Shown in pieces: positions 41,739-51,053 of a stretch of 64,000 bases of DNA; the stretch's first letter is position 1, and every line of letters starts with the position of its first letter. Source of the DNA: Variovorax sp. J22G73 (GTDB taxonomy: Bacteria; Pseudomonadota; Gammaproteobacteria; Burkholderiales; Burkholderiaceae_C); contig NZ_JASZYK010000017.1 of NCBI RefSeq assembly GCF_030317035.1, positions 79,585-143,584 of the forward strand, given 5' to 3'. The position numbers were made by a program, and so were the translations under genes. The notes under the pieces were generated by a model. That model saw only the letters and a program-made list of their open reading frames with translations. It was not told where the DNA came from and did no database searches.

Positions 41739-42433
41739 CGCTCCGCCGCCGCTTCTGGCGGCGGCGCCGCGCAGATCAGGTAGCCCACGCCGCGAATCGC
41801 GTGGATCTCGACCTGCGCGCCGGCCTTGTCGAGCTTGGAGCGCAGCCGAGAGACATGCGTGTCGAGTGCGTTCGACTGGATCTCGTCGCGGTCGCCGTAC
41901 ACGCGCTCCTGCATGGCCTCGCGCAGCACGGTGCGGCCGCGGTGTTCCAGCAGCGCCTCCAGCACCAGCAGCTCGCGCCGTGGCAGCGTGATGCTTGCCT
42001 CGCCCACGTAGGCCTGGCGCAGGTGATGGTCGAAGCGCAGCTGTGCCAGCGCCATGACGGGTTGCGCGCGCACCGCGGGGCGCCGTGCCAGCGCGCGCAC
42101 GCGCGCCATCAGCTCGTCCATCGAGAAGGGCTTGGCCAGGTAGTCGTCGGCGCCACCGTCCAGGCTCAGCACGCGCTCGGCCACGTCGCTCATGGCGGTG
42201 AGCACCAGCACGGCAGTGGCGATGTCGTTCTGCCGCAGAAAGCCCACCAGCGACAGGCCGTCGCCGTCGGGCAGGCCGCGGTCGAGCACGACCACGTCGT
42301 GCTGCGCGCACAGCACCGCCTCTTCGGCCTCGCGCAGCGAACCGGCCACGTCGACCACCGCCTGGTTCTGCCGCAATGCCGAGGCCAGCGCTTGCGCCAG
42401 GTCGACTTCGTCTTCGACGAGCAGGATTCTCAT
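41735..42433 (-). CDS. OmpR-family response regulator (pair 1)
   Basis: This 232-residue regulator has a receiver domain (about 1-115; Asp51 phosphoacceptor in VVVLDRGLPDGDG, Lys in YLAKPF) and a C-terminal OmpR/PhoB winged helix (about 130-225, ending GVGYLICAAPPP). It pairs with the kinase encoded just downstream. The C-terminal tail is Ala/Glu-rich and overlaps the kinase start by 4 nt. Target genes are not evident; the divergent PAP2 phosphatase at 42695 is a neighbour. Confidence 0.94.
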   Translation of the reverse strand: MRILLVEDEVDLAQALASALRQNQAVVDVAGSLREAEEAVLCAQHDVVVLDRGLPDGDGLSLVGFLRQNDIATAVLVLTAMSDVAERVLSLDGGADDYLAKPFSMDELMARVRALARRPAVRAQPVMALAQLRFDHHLRQAYVGEASITLPRRELLVLEALLEHRGRTVLREAMQERVYGDRDEIQSNALDTHVSRLRSKLDKAGAQVEIHAIRGVGYLICAAPPPEAAAER

Positions 42434-42694
42434 GGGGCGTTGTGCAAGGGACGGGACAGAGGAAGGGCGAGGAGCGAGGGGCGAGCGGGAACTGGGGCGC
42501 GAAAAGGCCGGTCATTCTAGGAGAGCGTCGATCGCAGAAGGCGCAATGTTCAGGCAATGCAGGCGCCTAAGCTGGGGCGGTATTCCACCCAGGCGCTCAC
42601 TGAACCCGGCGCCCAACCCACCCCAGTTTTCGCGAGCGCAGCATCGGTGACCTCCCGTCCGGCGATTTCCTCTCCTCCGTCCTCCGTGGTCTCC

Positions 42695-43396
42695 ATGACC
42701 GCCGTGAACTCGGCAGCCTCCCTGGCTTCCAGCCCGGCGGTCGCCTGGTACCTGGCGCTGGCCCGGCGCATCGCCACGCTCTGGGTGCCGAAGATGGTGG
42801 GCACCACGCTGGGCATCTCGGGCTTCTTCTTCCTGTACTTCTGGGTGATGCACAACCCGCTGGGGCAGCCCACGGTGATGCCGCTCACGCCCCTGGACCA
42901 CTGGGTGGGCGTGAGCGACGACGCGATGCTGCTGTACGGCTCGCTGTGGTTCTACATTTCGCTGCCGCCGGCCTTCGCAAAGAACAAGGCCGAGCTGTGG
43001 GCATGCGCGCGCGACGCCGCGCTGATGGCCGCGGTCGGGCTGGTGGTGTTCTGGGTGTTTCCGACGGTGGTGCCGGCCTTTGCGGTCGACTGGGCGCAGT
43101 ACCCGGCGCTGCAGTTCCTGAAGAGCGCCGACGCGGGGGGCAACGCGTTTCCGTCGCTGCACGTCGCCTTCGCGGTGCTGGCTGCCGTGCAACTCGGCCG
43201 GCAGCTGCGCAGCGTGGGCGCGCCCGCAGGGCTGCGCGTGGTCAACCTGCTGTGGGCCGTCGGCATCGTCTACTCGACGCTGGCCACGCGCCAGCATGTG
43301 CTGCTCGACGTGCTCGGCGGCGCGCTGCTGGCGGGCGCCATCAGCTGCGCGGGCAGCGTGCGCGACTGGCGCGTGTGGACCGAAGCCCGGGGCTGA
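42695..43396 (+). CDS. PAP2-family membrane phosphatase
   Basis: This 233-residue integral membrane protein has about six hydrophobic segments. It carries the PAP2-type catalytic motifs GNAFPSLHVAFAVLA (Ser-x-x-His) and TRQHVLLDVLGGALLA (the His nucleophile and Asp). The N-terminal lysine/arginine motif of the canonical triad is weak, which also occurs in inositol-phosphoceramide-synthase-like members. The role is probably dephosphorylation of lipid phosphates, such as undecaprenyl-PP or phosphatidate, on the periplasmic face. The ATG at 42695 is preferred over a longer frame starting at 42557. Confidence 0.87.
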   Translation: MTAVNSAASLASSPAVAWYLALARRIATLWVPKMVGTTLGISGFFFLYFWVMHNPLGQPTVMPLTPLDHWVGVSDDAMLLYGSLWFYISLPPAFAKNKAELWACARDAALMAAVGLVVFWVFPTVVPAFAVDWAQYPALQFLKSADAGGNAFPSLHVAFAVLAAVQLGRQLRSVGAPAGLRVVNLLWAVGIVYSTLATRQHVLLDVLGGALLAGAISCAGSVRDWRVWTEARG

Positions 43397-43410
43397 GCTT
43401 CAGCCGAAGC

Positions 43411-44529
43411 TCAGGCCGCCGCGCCGGGCGGGTCTTGCATGCCCCGCGCAGGGTTCGCGGCCACCGCCGCGAAGGCGGCCAACGCCAGCTCGACTTCGCG
43501 CTCGCCCACATGCCGGTGCGTGACGCAGCGCAGCCGCTGCCGGCCCCATGAGCGCACCAGCACGCCCCGGCCCTTCAGCTCGCGCTCCCACTGCGCCGCA
43601 TCGATGCCCGTGGCGCTCACATCGACCTGCACGATGTTGGTCTGCGGCGCGTTGGTGGCAAGCCCCGGCACCCGGCCGATGCCTTGCGCCAGCCGCCGGG
43701 CGACCGCATGGTCGTCGGCCAGCCGCGCCACCATCGACTCGACCGCCACCAGGCCCGCGGCCGCCACGATGCCGACCTGGCGCTGGCTGCCGCCCAGCAT
43801 CTTGCGCAGCGACCGGGCGCGCTCGATGGTGGCGGCCGAGCCGGCGAGCACCGCGCCCATGGGCGCGCTGAGGCCCTTGGACAGGCACAGCGACACCGTG
43901 TCGGCGAAGGCCGTGATGTCCGCCGCCGGCACGCCGAGCGCGACCGCCGCGTGCAGGAGCCGGGCGCCGTCGAGGTGCACGCCGGCGCCCATGCGCTTCG
44001 ACGCCTCGAACACGGCCCGCATGTGCGACAGCGGCAAGACGGCGCCGCCGGCGTTGTTGTGCGAGCTTTCCATGCACACGACACCGGTGCGCAGCTTGTA
44101 GCGCCCGGGTGCGAGCGCGTCGCCGAGCCGCTCCAGGTCCATGGCGCCCTCGACGCCCGCAATGCCCTCGTAGAAGGTACCGGTCAGCGCGCCCGCGCCG
44201 CGCTCGGTCACGTAGATGTGCGAGGCCGCCTCGGCCAGCACCAGCTCCTGGCGCCCGGCCTGCGCGAGGATCGCCAGCAGGTTGGCCATCGTGGCGCTGG
44301 GCACGTACAGCGCGGCCTCCTTGCCCAGCAGCGCGGCGGTGGTCGATTCCAGCTCGCGCGCCGTGGGGTCGCCGTCGAGGCCGTCGTCGCCCAACGGGGC
44401 GGTGGCCATGCGCTCGTACATCGCCGCAGTGGGCCGGGTGACGGTGTCGCTGCGCAGGTCAACGGTGGTCGCACCAATAGGGTCAGTCGTATCAGTCGCA
44501 GTGTTCATCATGGGAGCAGCTTGCGTCAT
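43411..44529 (-). CDS. L-threonine-aldolase-like PLP enzyme
   Basis: This protein of about 372 residues is of the beta-eliminating-lyase/threonine aldolase family. It begins its conserved core with VDLRSDTVTRPTAAMYERMA and has the PLP lysine in VSLCLSKGLSAPMGAVLAG, plus the His/Asp of CMESSHNNAGG and GVHLDGARLLHA. It should cleave L-threonine or other beta-hydroxy amino acids to glycine and an aldehyde. The ATG at 44529 overlaps the Bug receptor stop (ATGA), so it is translationally coupled to it; MNTATD at about 44508 is an alternative start. The coupling suggests that the receptor's ligand is a beta-hydroxy amino acid or a precursor. Confidence 0.92.
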   Translation of the reverse strand: MTQAAPMMNTATDTTDPIGATTVDLRSDTVTRPTAAMYERMATAPLGDDGLDGDPTARELESTTAALLGKEAALYVPSATMANLLAILAQAGRQELVLAEAASHIYVTERGAGALTGTFYEGIAGVEGAMDLERLGDALAPGRYKLRTGVVCMESSHNNAGGAVLPLSHMRAVFEASKRMGAGVHLDGARLLHAAVALGVPAADITAFADTVSLCLSKGLSAPMGAVLAGSAATIERARSLRKMLGGSQRQVGIVAAAGLVAVESMVARLADDHAVARRLAQGIGRVPGLATNAPQTNIVQVDVSATGIDAAQWERELKGRGVLVRSWGRQRLRCVTHRHVGEREVELALAAFAAVAANPARGMQDPPGAAA

Positions 44530-45521
44530 TCGGCCGTCGCGCCGGACGCTTTCACGACCTCCGCCCATTTCTTGCGCTCGCTGTTCAAGAAGGCGTCGAA
44601 CGCTTCCGGCGTGCCCGTGCGCACGTAGATGCCACGCGTGGCGAGGTTGGCCCGCACGTCGGGCGCGTCGAGCACACGGTTGATTTCCCTGTTCATGGTC
44701 TGCACAACGTTCTCCGGCGTCTTGGCCGGCACGACCACGCCGTAGAGCGTGTAGTACTCGAAGCCCTTGAAGCCGCTCTCGATGAAGGTGGGCACCTCGG
44801 GCAGCGAGGCGTCGCGGGTGCCCGAGGTGACGGCCAGCGCGCGCAGCTTGCGGTCCTTGATGAGCGGCAGCGCAGATACCAGCGACGAGATGTAGAAATC
44901 GACCTGCCCGCCCAGCATGTCGGTCATGGCCGGGCCGCCGCCCTTGTAGGGCACATGCAGCAGGCCGGCGCCAGTCGCCACGCGCAGGTTCTCGGCCACC
45001 AGGTGGCCCACCGTGCCGTTGCCCGAAGACGCATAGGCGAGCTGCTTTTTCTTCGCGCCCGCCAGCAGCGCCGCCAGGCTGTCGTAGGGGCTGGCCGCGT
45101 TCACCACCAGCACCGACACGCCGGTGCCCACCAGCGCCACGGGCGCGAGGTCTTTCGCGGGGTCGAAGTTCAGCTTCTTGTAGAGGAACTGGTTGACCGC
45201 GAGGTTGCTGGTTTCACCGAGCACCGCGGTGTAGCCGTCGGGTGGCGACTTGGCGCCGAACTCCAGCCCGATGTTGTTGCCCGCGCCGGGCTTGGTGTCG
45301 ACCACCACCTGCCATCTGGCCTGCTCGCCCAGCTTGGCCGCGAGCAGCCGCGCCACGGCGTCGGTGCCGCCGCCCGGCGGGCTGGGGGAAACGAGGTGGA
45401 TCGGGCGCTCGGGTACCCATGCGGCGGCGGCGTGTGCCTGCGAGGCGGGCAACCCGGGCAAGGCGAAGCTCAGCGCGAGAGCACTTGAGAGAGCGAAGGC
45501 ATGGCGTCGTAGAAGGTTCAT
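44526..45521 (-). CDS. Bug-family tripartite tricarboxylate receptor (copy 3)
   Basis: This 331-residue periplasmic receptor has a signal peptide (MNLLRRHAFALSSALALSFA, cleavage after AHA) and then AAAWVPERPIHLVSPSPPGG, with the PPGGG ligand loop and the usual Bug fold motifs (KPGAGNNIG, SPPDGYT). It is divergent from a LysR gene at 45647 and directly coupled to the aldolase gene. No TctAB permease is present nearby. The ATG at 45521 is supported by the signal peptide; the upstream in-frame codons are not. Confidence 0.92.
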   Translation of the reverse strand: MNLLRRHAFALSSALALSFALPGLPASQAHAAAAWVPERPIHLVSPSPPGGGTDAVARLLAAKLGEQARWQVVVDTKPGAGNNIGLEFGAKSPPDGYTAVLGETSNLAVNQFLYKKLNFDPAKDLAPVALVGTGVSVLVVNAASPYDSLAALLAGAKKKQLAYASSGNGTVGHLVAENLRVATGAGLLHVPYKGGGPAMTDMLGGQVDFYISSLVSALPLIKDRKLRALAVTSGTRDASLPEVPTFIESGFKGFEYYTLYGVVVPAKTPENVVQTMNREINRVLDAPDVRANLATRGIYVRTGTPEAFDAFLNSERKKWAEVVKASGATAE

Positions 45522-45625
45522 GGCGGGCGTTTCCAGTCTGTCAAAGCGGTGAATCAGCGCGGATGGAGGTGATGACGCCATTGATCCTAGGCACCCCATA
45601 GAATGAGTAAAGCGATATGTACAAA

Positions 45626-45639
45626 CCTCAACTGTGAGG
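45626..45639. promoter_or_regulatory. Palindrome CCTCA-N4-TGAGG (LysR operator candidate)
   Basis: A perfect 5-bp inverted repeat lies 7 bp upstream of the LysR start (45647) in the 125-bp gap shared with the divergent Bug-aldolase operon. The position next to the regulator's own start suggests an autoregulatory site. Confidence 0.4.
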
Positions 45640-45646
45640 ATTTCTC

Positions 45647-46528
45647 ATGAATCTCACGCTGCTGGCCACGCTGCGAACCATCATCGAACAGGGCAGCTTC
45701 ACCGCCGCCGCCGGGGTCGTCGGCTGCAGCCCGAGCGCGGTCAGCCTGCAGGTCAAGCAGCTGGAGCAGTACTTCGGCCGGCCGCTGTTCGACCGCTCCA
45801 CGCGCGTGATGCTGCCGACCGACTTTGCGCGCGAAGTGGTGCATGCGGTGGGCGACTTTGCAGACCGGCTGCAAACGCTGCGCTCCCGCCCGGTGGTCGA
45901 GGTGGCGGGGCGCGTGCGGGTGGGCGTGATCACCAGCATGCAGAGCGACGTGCTGCCGCAGGCCCTGCATGCGCTGCGCCAGCGGCACCCCGCGCTCGAC
46001 GTGGTGGTGCCGCCGCTGAACGACAGCGACGAACTGGTGTCCGAACTGAAGGCCGCGCGGCTCGACGTGGCCTTGCTGGTGCGGCCCGAATCGGGCGGCT
46101 CGCGCCGGCTGATCTGGCGCGAGCTGCACCGCCAGCCCTACGTGATGCTGGCGCCGCCGAACGCCACCGGAAAGAACGCGAAGCAGCTGCTGGAGGCGCA
46201 CGACTGGGTCGGCTACGACCTCTCGCTGGCCGGCGGCCGCGTGGCCGCGCGCCATGTGCGCAGTCTGGTGCCGGGCGCGCGCTGCGTGATGGAGCTGCGC
46301 TCCATGGATGCCATCGTCGCGATGGTCGCCCAGGGCCTCGGGGTGTCGGTGGTGCCGCAGCCCCGGCGGCCGCTGGTGCGCGCCTACGCGGTGCGCGAGG
46401 TGGGGCTGGGAAGCCGCGCGCCGTTCAGGAAGCTGTCGCTGGTCTGGCGAAGCTCCGACGAAGGCAGTCGCAACGTGGAGGCGGTGGCGCAGGCCTTCAG
46501 CGAAGCGTTCGGGGCCCGCGCGGCGTAG
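45647..46528 (+). CDS. LysR-family regulator of the Bug-aldolase operon
   Basis: This 293-residue LysR-type regulator has an N-terminal winged helix-turn-helix (MNLTLLATLRTIIEQGSFTA, then AGVVGCSPSAVSLQVKQLE) and an effector-binding domain from about residue 90. It is divergent from the Bug receptor gene, the classical arrangement for regulation of the neighbouring operon. The effector is probably the transported acid or amino acid. It converges on the lpxO-like gene (17 bp between stops). Confidence 0.92.
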   Translation: MNLTLLATLRTIIEQGSFTAAAGVVGCSPSAVSLQVKQLEQYFGRPLFDRSTRVMLPTDFAREVVHAVGDFADRLQTLRSRPVVEVAGRVRVGVITSMQSDVLPQALHALRQRHPALDVVVPPLNDSDELVSELKAARLDVALLVRPESGGSRRLIWRELHRQPYVMLAPPNATGKNAKQLLEAHDWVGYDLSLAGGRVAARHVRSLVPGARCVMELRSMDAIVAMVAQGLGVSVVPQPRRPLVRAYAVREVGLGSRAPFRKLSLVWRSSDEGSRNVEAVAQAFSEAFGARAA

Positions 46529-46545
46529 CTTTTACGAGCGAAGCC

Positions 46546-47442
46546 TTACCAGAAGATCCAGAGCGCCAGGCCACCGAAGATGGCCCACTTCACCAGGTAG
46601 TACGCGCGCTTGTCCCAGGCCTTCAGGCGCTTGCCAACCACGCGGATCTGGTAGATGTACTTGAACGCGCGGTTGATGCCGCCCGTCTTGTCGCCGGCGT
46701 CGTTGGGCGAGCTCGCGGCGGCCAGCAGGTTCTTGGCGAACCAGCGGTTCACGGCGCTGGCCCAGCGGTATTTCAACGGCCGCTCGATGTCGCAGAACAG
46801 GATCACGCGGTCGTGGTCGGTGGTGTTCTCGGCGTAGTGAATGAAGGTTTCGTCGAACACCACGGCCTCGCCGTCGCGCCAGTGGTAGCGCTGGCCGTCC
46901 ACGTCGATGTAGCAGCCTTCGACCCCAGGCGTCCACAGCCCCAGGTGATAGCGCAGCGAGCCGGCGAAGGGGTCGCGGTGGCGCACCAGGCGGCTGCCCG
47001 GCGGCAGCTCGGCGAACATGGCGGCCTTGATGGTGCCGATGCCCTTCAGCAGTTCGGTGGTGCGCGGGCACAGCACGGCGGCCGACGGATGCGCCTCGTC
47101 ATACCACTTCAGGTAGAAGCGCTTCCAGCCGCTCTTGAAGAACGAATTGAAGCCCACGTCGTTGAACTGGCTGGAGGCCTTGATGCTGCCGCCGTTGCGC
47201 ATGGCCAGCGCCTCTTCGCGAATGACTTCCCAGTTCTCCTCGAGGATGCGCATCTCGGGGAACTGCGCGGGCGAAAGGTACGGCGTACCAGGCACCTTCG
47301 AGAAAAGGTACATGAAGACGTTCAGCGGGGCGAGGAAGGTCGAGTGATCAGAGAGCTGTCTGAAGAACTTGTGACGGACCTGGCCCCGGAAGTGAACGTA
47401 GAGCGCGCTGAGCGCGAAGATGGCAAGAATGACCCACTTCAT
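46546..47442 (-). CDS. lpxO: LpxO-like lipid A Fe(II)/2-OG dioxygenase
   Basis: This 298-residue protein of the aspartyl/asparaginyl beta-hydroxylase fold has an N-terminal membrane anchor (MKWVILAIFALSALYVHF) and the jelly-roll core. The likely iron ligands are in LVRHRDPFAGSLRYHLGL and HYAENTTDHDR, with an Arg of HDRVILFCDIERP as the 2-oxoglutarate anchor. A hydrophobic C-terminal helix (LVKWAIFGGLALWIFW) gives a second membrane contact. LpxO adds a 2-hydroxyl group to a lipid A secondary acyl chain at the cytoplasmic membrane. Assignment is by overall resemblance to LpxO; other hydroxylases of this fold are possible. Confidence 0.83.
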   Translation of the reverse strand: MKWVILAIFALSALYVHFRGQVRHKFFRQLSDHSTFLAPLNVFMYLFSKVPGTPYLSPAQFPEMRILEENWEVIREEALAMRNGGSIKASSQFNDVGFNSFFKSGWKRFYLKWYDEAHPSAAVLCPRTTELLKGIGTIKAAMFAELPPGSRLVRHRDPFAGSLRYHLGLWTPGVEGCYIDVDGQRYHWRDGEAVVFDETFIHYAENTTDHDRVILFCDIERPLKYRWASAVNRWFAKNLLAAASSPNDAGDKTGGINRAFKYIYQIRVVGKRLKAWDKRAYYLVKWAIFGGLALWIFW

Positions 47443-47573
47443 TGGTGAAAGTGTCCTGTAAACGGCGCCGGGAGGCAGCCCGCTAGTGTAAATCGTCGCC
47501 CAAAAATGGACCTGACCAGGCCTTTAGGGGGCATTTGCGGAGCCCCGGGCGCGCTTCGGGCCGCGCCAGCCGC

Positions 47574-49007
47574 TCAAGCGCACAACAAGGGCTGCGGCGC
47601 ATCCGCCTCAGCCAGCGGCAGCCGCACGGTCGCCAGCAGACCGCCGCCCGCGGTATCCCCCAGCGTCACTTCTCCACCATGACGGTCGACCACCGACTTG
47701 ACGATGGCCAGCCCCAACCCGCTGCCGCTCTGCGTCTGTTCCGGATTGCGAAAAAACCGGTCGAACACGCGCTCGCGCAGCGGCGGCGGAATGCCCGGGC
47801 CGCGGTCGGCCACGCTCAGCACGGCATGGTCGCCGTCGCGCGCCACATGCACCGTCACCGTCGTGCGTTCGGGGCTGTACTTGATGGCGTTGTTGATCAA
47901 GTTGTCGACCATCGAGGCCAGGCTTTCGCGCTCGCCCAGCACCGGCACCGTGCCGTGCGCGTCGTCGCACACCAGCTCCAGCTCCACCTGGCGGGCGCTG
48001 GCCAGCCCATCGATCATGGCCAGGCGGTCTTGCACCAGCGCGTCGAGCGACAACATCACCGGCAGGTTGTTGCCCGAGACCGCATCGCTGCGCATCAGCT
48101 GCAGCAGCTGCCCCACCAGGCGCGCGGCGCGGTCGTTGCTGCGCAGCAGGTTGCCCATGAGCTCGCGCTGGCCCTCGTCGGTGCTCTGCTCCTTCAGCGC
48201 CTCCACGTTCACGCGCATGGCGGCCAGCGGCGTGCGCAACTCGTGCGCCGCGTCGGCGATCAGGCTTCGCTCGCGCGAGGTGCTGTCGCGCACCCGCTGC
48301 AGCAGGCTGTTGATGCTCTGCACCAGCGGCTGCAGCTCCTTGTGCGGCGGCGCGTAGGACAGCGGCGTGAGGTCGGCCGGCCCGCGCTCGGCGGTTTCCT
48401 TGCTCACCTGGCGCCACGGCCGCAGCGCCAGCCGCACCGACAGCCACGCCGGGAACACCAGGAACGGAAGGCTGATGACCAGCGGCAGCAGGTAGAAGCC
48501 GCGGTTCAGCACCGTCACCGTCAACCGCCACACGCTGGGCTCTGCCAGCATCACGCGCGTGTCGGAGGTGGGCGACACCAGCGTGCGCGCACGCCATTCG
48601 CGATCGCCGGCCTTCACGGTCTCGATGCGGTTGGGGACGGTGTTCAAGATCACGGGCACGGCCGCCGTCGAGCGGTAGATCAGCCTGTCGCCCTGCCACA
48701 CCTGCATGACCGGCGCGCTGTCGGAGGCGGCGTCGCCGTCGCCCACGGTCTCCAGCAGCGCGGCGTCGAAGGAGGCCAGGGTTTCCTGCTGGCGCTGCGG
48801 GTGGTCGGCCATGTTCTGCGAAATGGCGATCACGGTGTTGAAGATCTTGTCGTACTTCAGCAGCTCGGGGTCGTCGTACGAGTCGTACAGCAGCAGCGCG
48901 ATGGTCATGGTCCACAGGAGCGCCACCACGGTCATCTGCGCCAGCAGCAAGCGCCGCATCAGGGAAGGCTGTTTCCAGTGCTTCCAGCGCCGCGCCAGCG
49001 CCTGCAT
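47574..49007 (-). CDS. Sensor histidine kinase (pair 2)
   Basis: This 477-residue membrane kinase has transmembrane helices at about 20-40 and 170-192. It also has a periplasmic domain of about 130 residues, a HAMP-like linker, HisKA (ADAAHELRTP, His255) and HATPase with NLINNAIKYS, DRGPGIPPPLRE and GSGLGLAIVKSV. It follows the response regulator gene with an overlapping stop/start (TGATG; a GTG at 49010 is an alternative). Overall it resembles QseC/TctE-type sensors, the latter controlling tricarboxylate uptake; the signal is unknown. Confidence 0.93.
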   Translation of the reverse strand: MQALARRWKHWKQPSLMRRLLLAQMTVVALLWTMTIALLLYDSYDDPELLKYDKIFNTVIAISQNMADHPQRQQETLASFDAALLETVGDGDAASDSAPVMQVWQGDRLIYRSTAAVPVILNTVPNRIETVKAGDREWRARTLVSPTSDTRVMLAEPSVWRLTVTVLNRGFYLLPLVISLPFLVFPAWLSVRLALRPWRQVSKETAERGPADLTPLSYAPPHKELQPLVQSINSLLQRVRDSTSRERSLIADAAHELRTPLAAMRVNVEALKEQSTDEGQRELMGNLLRSNDRAARLVGQLLQLMRSDAVSGNNLPVMLSLDALVQDRLAMIDGLASARQVELELVCDDAHGTVPVLGERESLASMVDNLINNAIKYSPERTTVTVHVARDGDHAVLSVADRGPGIPPPLRERVFDRFFRNPEQTQSGSGLGLAIVKSVVDRHGGEVTLGDTAGGGLLATVRLPLAEADAPQPLLCA

Positions 49008-49690
49008 CACTTGTTAGCGCTCCGCACCAGCGATTGCATGTCGATCACATAGCCGATGCCGCGCACCGTGCGGATGTAGCCCTGCCCGATCTTCTTGCGC
49101 AGGTTGGAAATGTGCACCTCCAGCGAGTTGCTGCCGTTGGCCTGCCCGCCGGGCAGCACCTGCTCTTCCATCACGCGGCGCGTGACCACGCGGCCGGTGC
49201 GCTTGAGCAGCAGCGCCAGCAGGTCGAACTCGCAGCGCGACAGCTCCACCGGCTCGCCGTCGACGATCACGCCGCGCGTCGGCTCGTGCAGCGCCAGGCC
49301 GCGCATGCGGATGGTCTCGTCGTTGAAGCCGTAGCTGCGGCGCGCCAGCGCCCGCACCCGCGACAGCAACTCGGCCAGCGCGAAGGGCTTGACCAGGTAG
49401 TCGTCGGCACCGTCGTCCAGGCTGCGCAGCCGGTCGGTCAGCGCGTCGCGCGCGCTCAGCACCAGCACCGGCAAGATCTGCTTGTCGCGCCGCAGGCGGA
49501 ACAGCAGGTCGAGCCCGTCGCCGTCGGGCAGGCCCAGGTCGAGCAGCACCATGTCGAAGGTGCCGCCGTCGAGCGTGCGCAGGGCGTCGTCGAGCCGGCG
49601 CACCCACACCACGTCCATGCCCTGGTTGGCCAGCGCAATGCGCACGCCGTTGCCTAGATCAAGGTCGTCCTCGACGAGCAGGAGGTTCAT
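49007..49690 (-). CDS. OmpR-family response regulator (pair 2)
   Basis: This 227-residue regulator has a receiver domain (Asp51 in MVLLDLGLPDGDG, Lys of YLVKPF) and an OmpR-type winged helix ending TVRGIGYVIDMQ. It is first in an operon with the kinase downstream. GGAGG-like bases are not evident immediately upstream, but MNLLLVEDDLDLG is the natural N-terminus. The lipoprotein hydrolase gene lies divergently 148 bp away and could be a target. Confidence 0.94.
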   Translation of the reverse strand: MNLLLVEDDLDLGNGVRIALANQGMDVVWVRRLDDALRTLDGGTFDMVLLDLGLPDGDGLDLLFRLRRDKQILPVLVLSARDALTDRLRSLDDGADDYLVKPFALAELLSRVRALARRSYGFNDETIRMRGLALHEPTRGVIVDGEPVELSRCEFDLLALLLKRTGRVVTRRVMEEQVLPGGQANGSNSLEVHISNLRKKIGQGYIRTVRGIGYVIDMQSLVRSANK

Positions 49691-49837
49691 GGGTGTACAG
49701 GCCGTGCGGCCCGAGGTGCTGGAGGAGGCCGAAGTATCTGCCAAGCCATTGCGGCGCACTTCAGGAAATCTTCATGAAGGGCCAAGGCGTCCTTCAGCCG
49801 CCGAACAGACACTGGAACGACACCTTCCAGAAAGCCC

Positions 49838-50998
49838 GTGCACGTGAATCGCCTCCTGAGTCGCCTCCCCCAACCGCCCGCCCCCGCCCCGTTTTTTCCA
49901 CCCCGGCGCAGGCACGTGCTGCACGCCTTTGCCGCCTTCACGGCCGTTGCGCCAGCGTTGGCCCTGGCGGCCTGCGGCGGTGGAGGTTCGGGTGGCGGTG
50001 GCGTAGTCGGCCCCGGCCCCGGTCCTGTGGCTGGCGCCGTGTCGGTGACCGAGCGCCAGGTGAAGGTGTCGACCACGCCCGATGTGTCGCTGCAAGTGCG
50101 CGACTGGCGCGCCCCCGGCGCCACGGGCCCCGTCATCGTTTTGCTGGCCGGCCTGGGCGGCAACGCGCGCTACTTCGACAGCCTGGCGCCGGCGCTGGCG
50201 GCCGACTTCTCGCGCGTGGTGGCGATCAGCCGGCGCGGCTACGGCCTTTCAAGCAAGCCGCTGCCGGTGAAGAGCGCTACGCAGTACTACGAGGTGGACG
50301 ACCTGGTCGCCGACCTGAAGGCGGCGCTCGATGCCCTGGGGCTGCAGCGCGTGGTGCTGGCCGGGCACTCGATCGCGGGCAACGAGCTCACGCGCTTCGC
50401 GGGCCGCCACCCCGAGCGCGTGCAAGGGCTCGTCTACCTGGACACCACCTACAACTACACGGTGGACGGCGACACCGGCGGTGAAAAGCCGCCAGACAAC
50501 AAGGCGCTGAACGAACCCACGCCAAGCTACGCCGATACTGCCTCGCTGCAGGCCGCCGTCGCCTTCAACCGGCGCCTGACCAAGAACTGGTGGCCCGCGC
50601 TCGAAGCCAATTTGCGCGACTCGCTCGACCTGCGCCCCGACGGCAGCGTGCGGCCCAACACTCCCGACAGCGTGGCCGAGGCGATGGACTTCGCCGCGCA
50701 CCACTTCGTTCCCGACTACAGCGCCGTGCGCGCGCCCGCGCTGGTGGTGACCGCCCTGCCCGCCGCGGTGCGAGACCTGCTGCCCTGGGTCGAAGAGCCG
50801 CTGGCACCGGCGGCGCGCGAAGACGCGACCACCACGGTGCGCCTGCTGCGCCACGTCTACCAGTCGAACGCCGACGAGCTGGTCGCGGCGTTGAAGACGA
50901 GCCACAGGCTCACGCTGGACAACGCCTGCCACACCGACTTCCTGATGGAGCGCGAGGCCGAGGTGCTGCGCGCGATCCGCTTCATGACCTGGGCCTGA
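49838..50998 (+). CDS. Lipoprotein alpha/beta hydrolase
   Basis: This protein of about 386 residues has a lipoprotein-type signal (PALALAACGGGGSGGGG), a Gly/Pro linker and then an alpha/beta hydrolase domain (about 80-386). The nucleophile elbow is GHSIAGNE (Ser near residue 174). The terminal His is in NACHTDFLME. The start is uncertain: GTG at 49838 or 49844, since no ATG precedes the signal peptide, and the 25-residue basic n-region is long. It is probably anchored in the outer membrane and hydrolyses an ester or epoxide-type substrate, which is unknown. Confidence 0.82.
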   Translation: MHVNRLLSRLPQPPAPAPFFPPRRRHVLHAFAAFTAVAPALALAACGGGGSGGGGVVGPGPGPVAGAVSVTERQVKVSTTPDVSLQVRDWRAPGATGPVIVLLAGLGGNARYFDSLAPALAADFSRVVAISRRGYGLSSKPLPVKSATQYYEVDDLVADLKAALDALGLQRVVLAGHSIAGNELTRFAGRHPERVQGLVYLDTTYNYTVDGDTGGEKPPDNKALNEPTPSYADTASLQAAVAFNRRLTKNWWPALEANLRDSLDLRPDGSVRPNTPDSVAEAMDFAAHHFVPDYSAVRAPALVVTALPAAVRDLLPWVEEPLAPAAREDATTTVRLLRHVYQSNADELVAALKTSHRLTLDNACHTDFLMEREAEVLRAIRFMTWA

Positions 50999-51053
50999 GG
51001 CCCGCGCCCGCCATCGCCGCGACGATCGCGGCGGTGATCTCGACGGTGACAGA

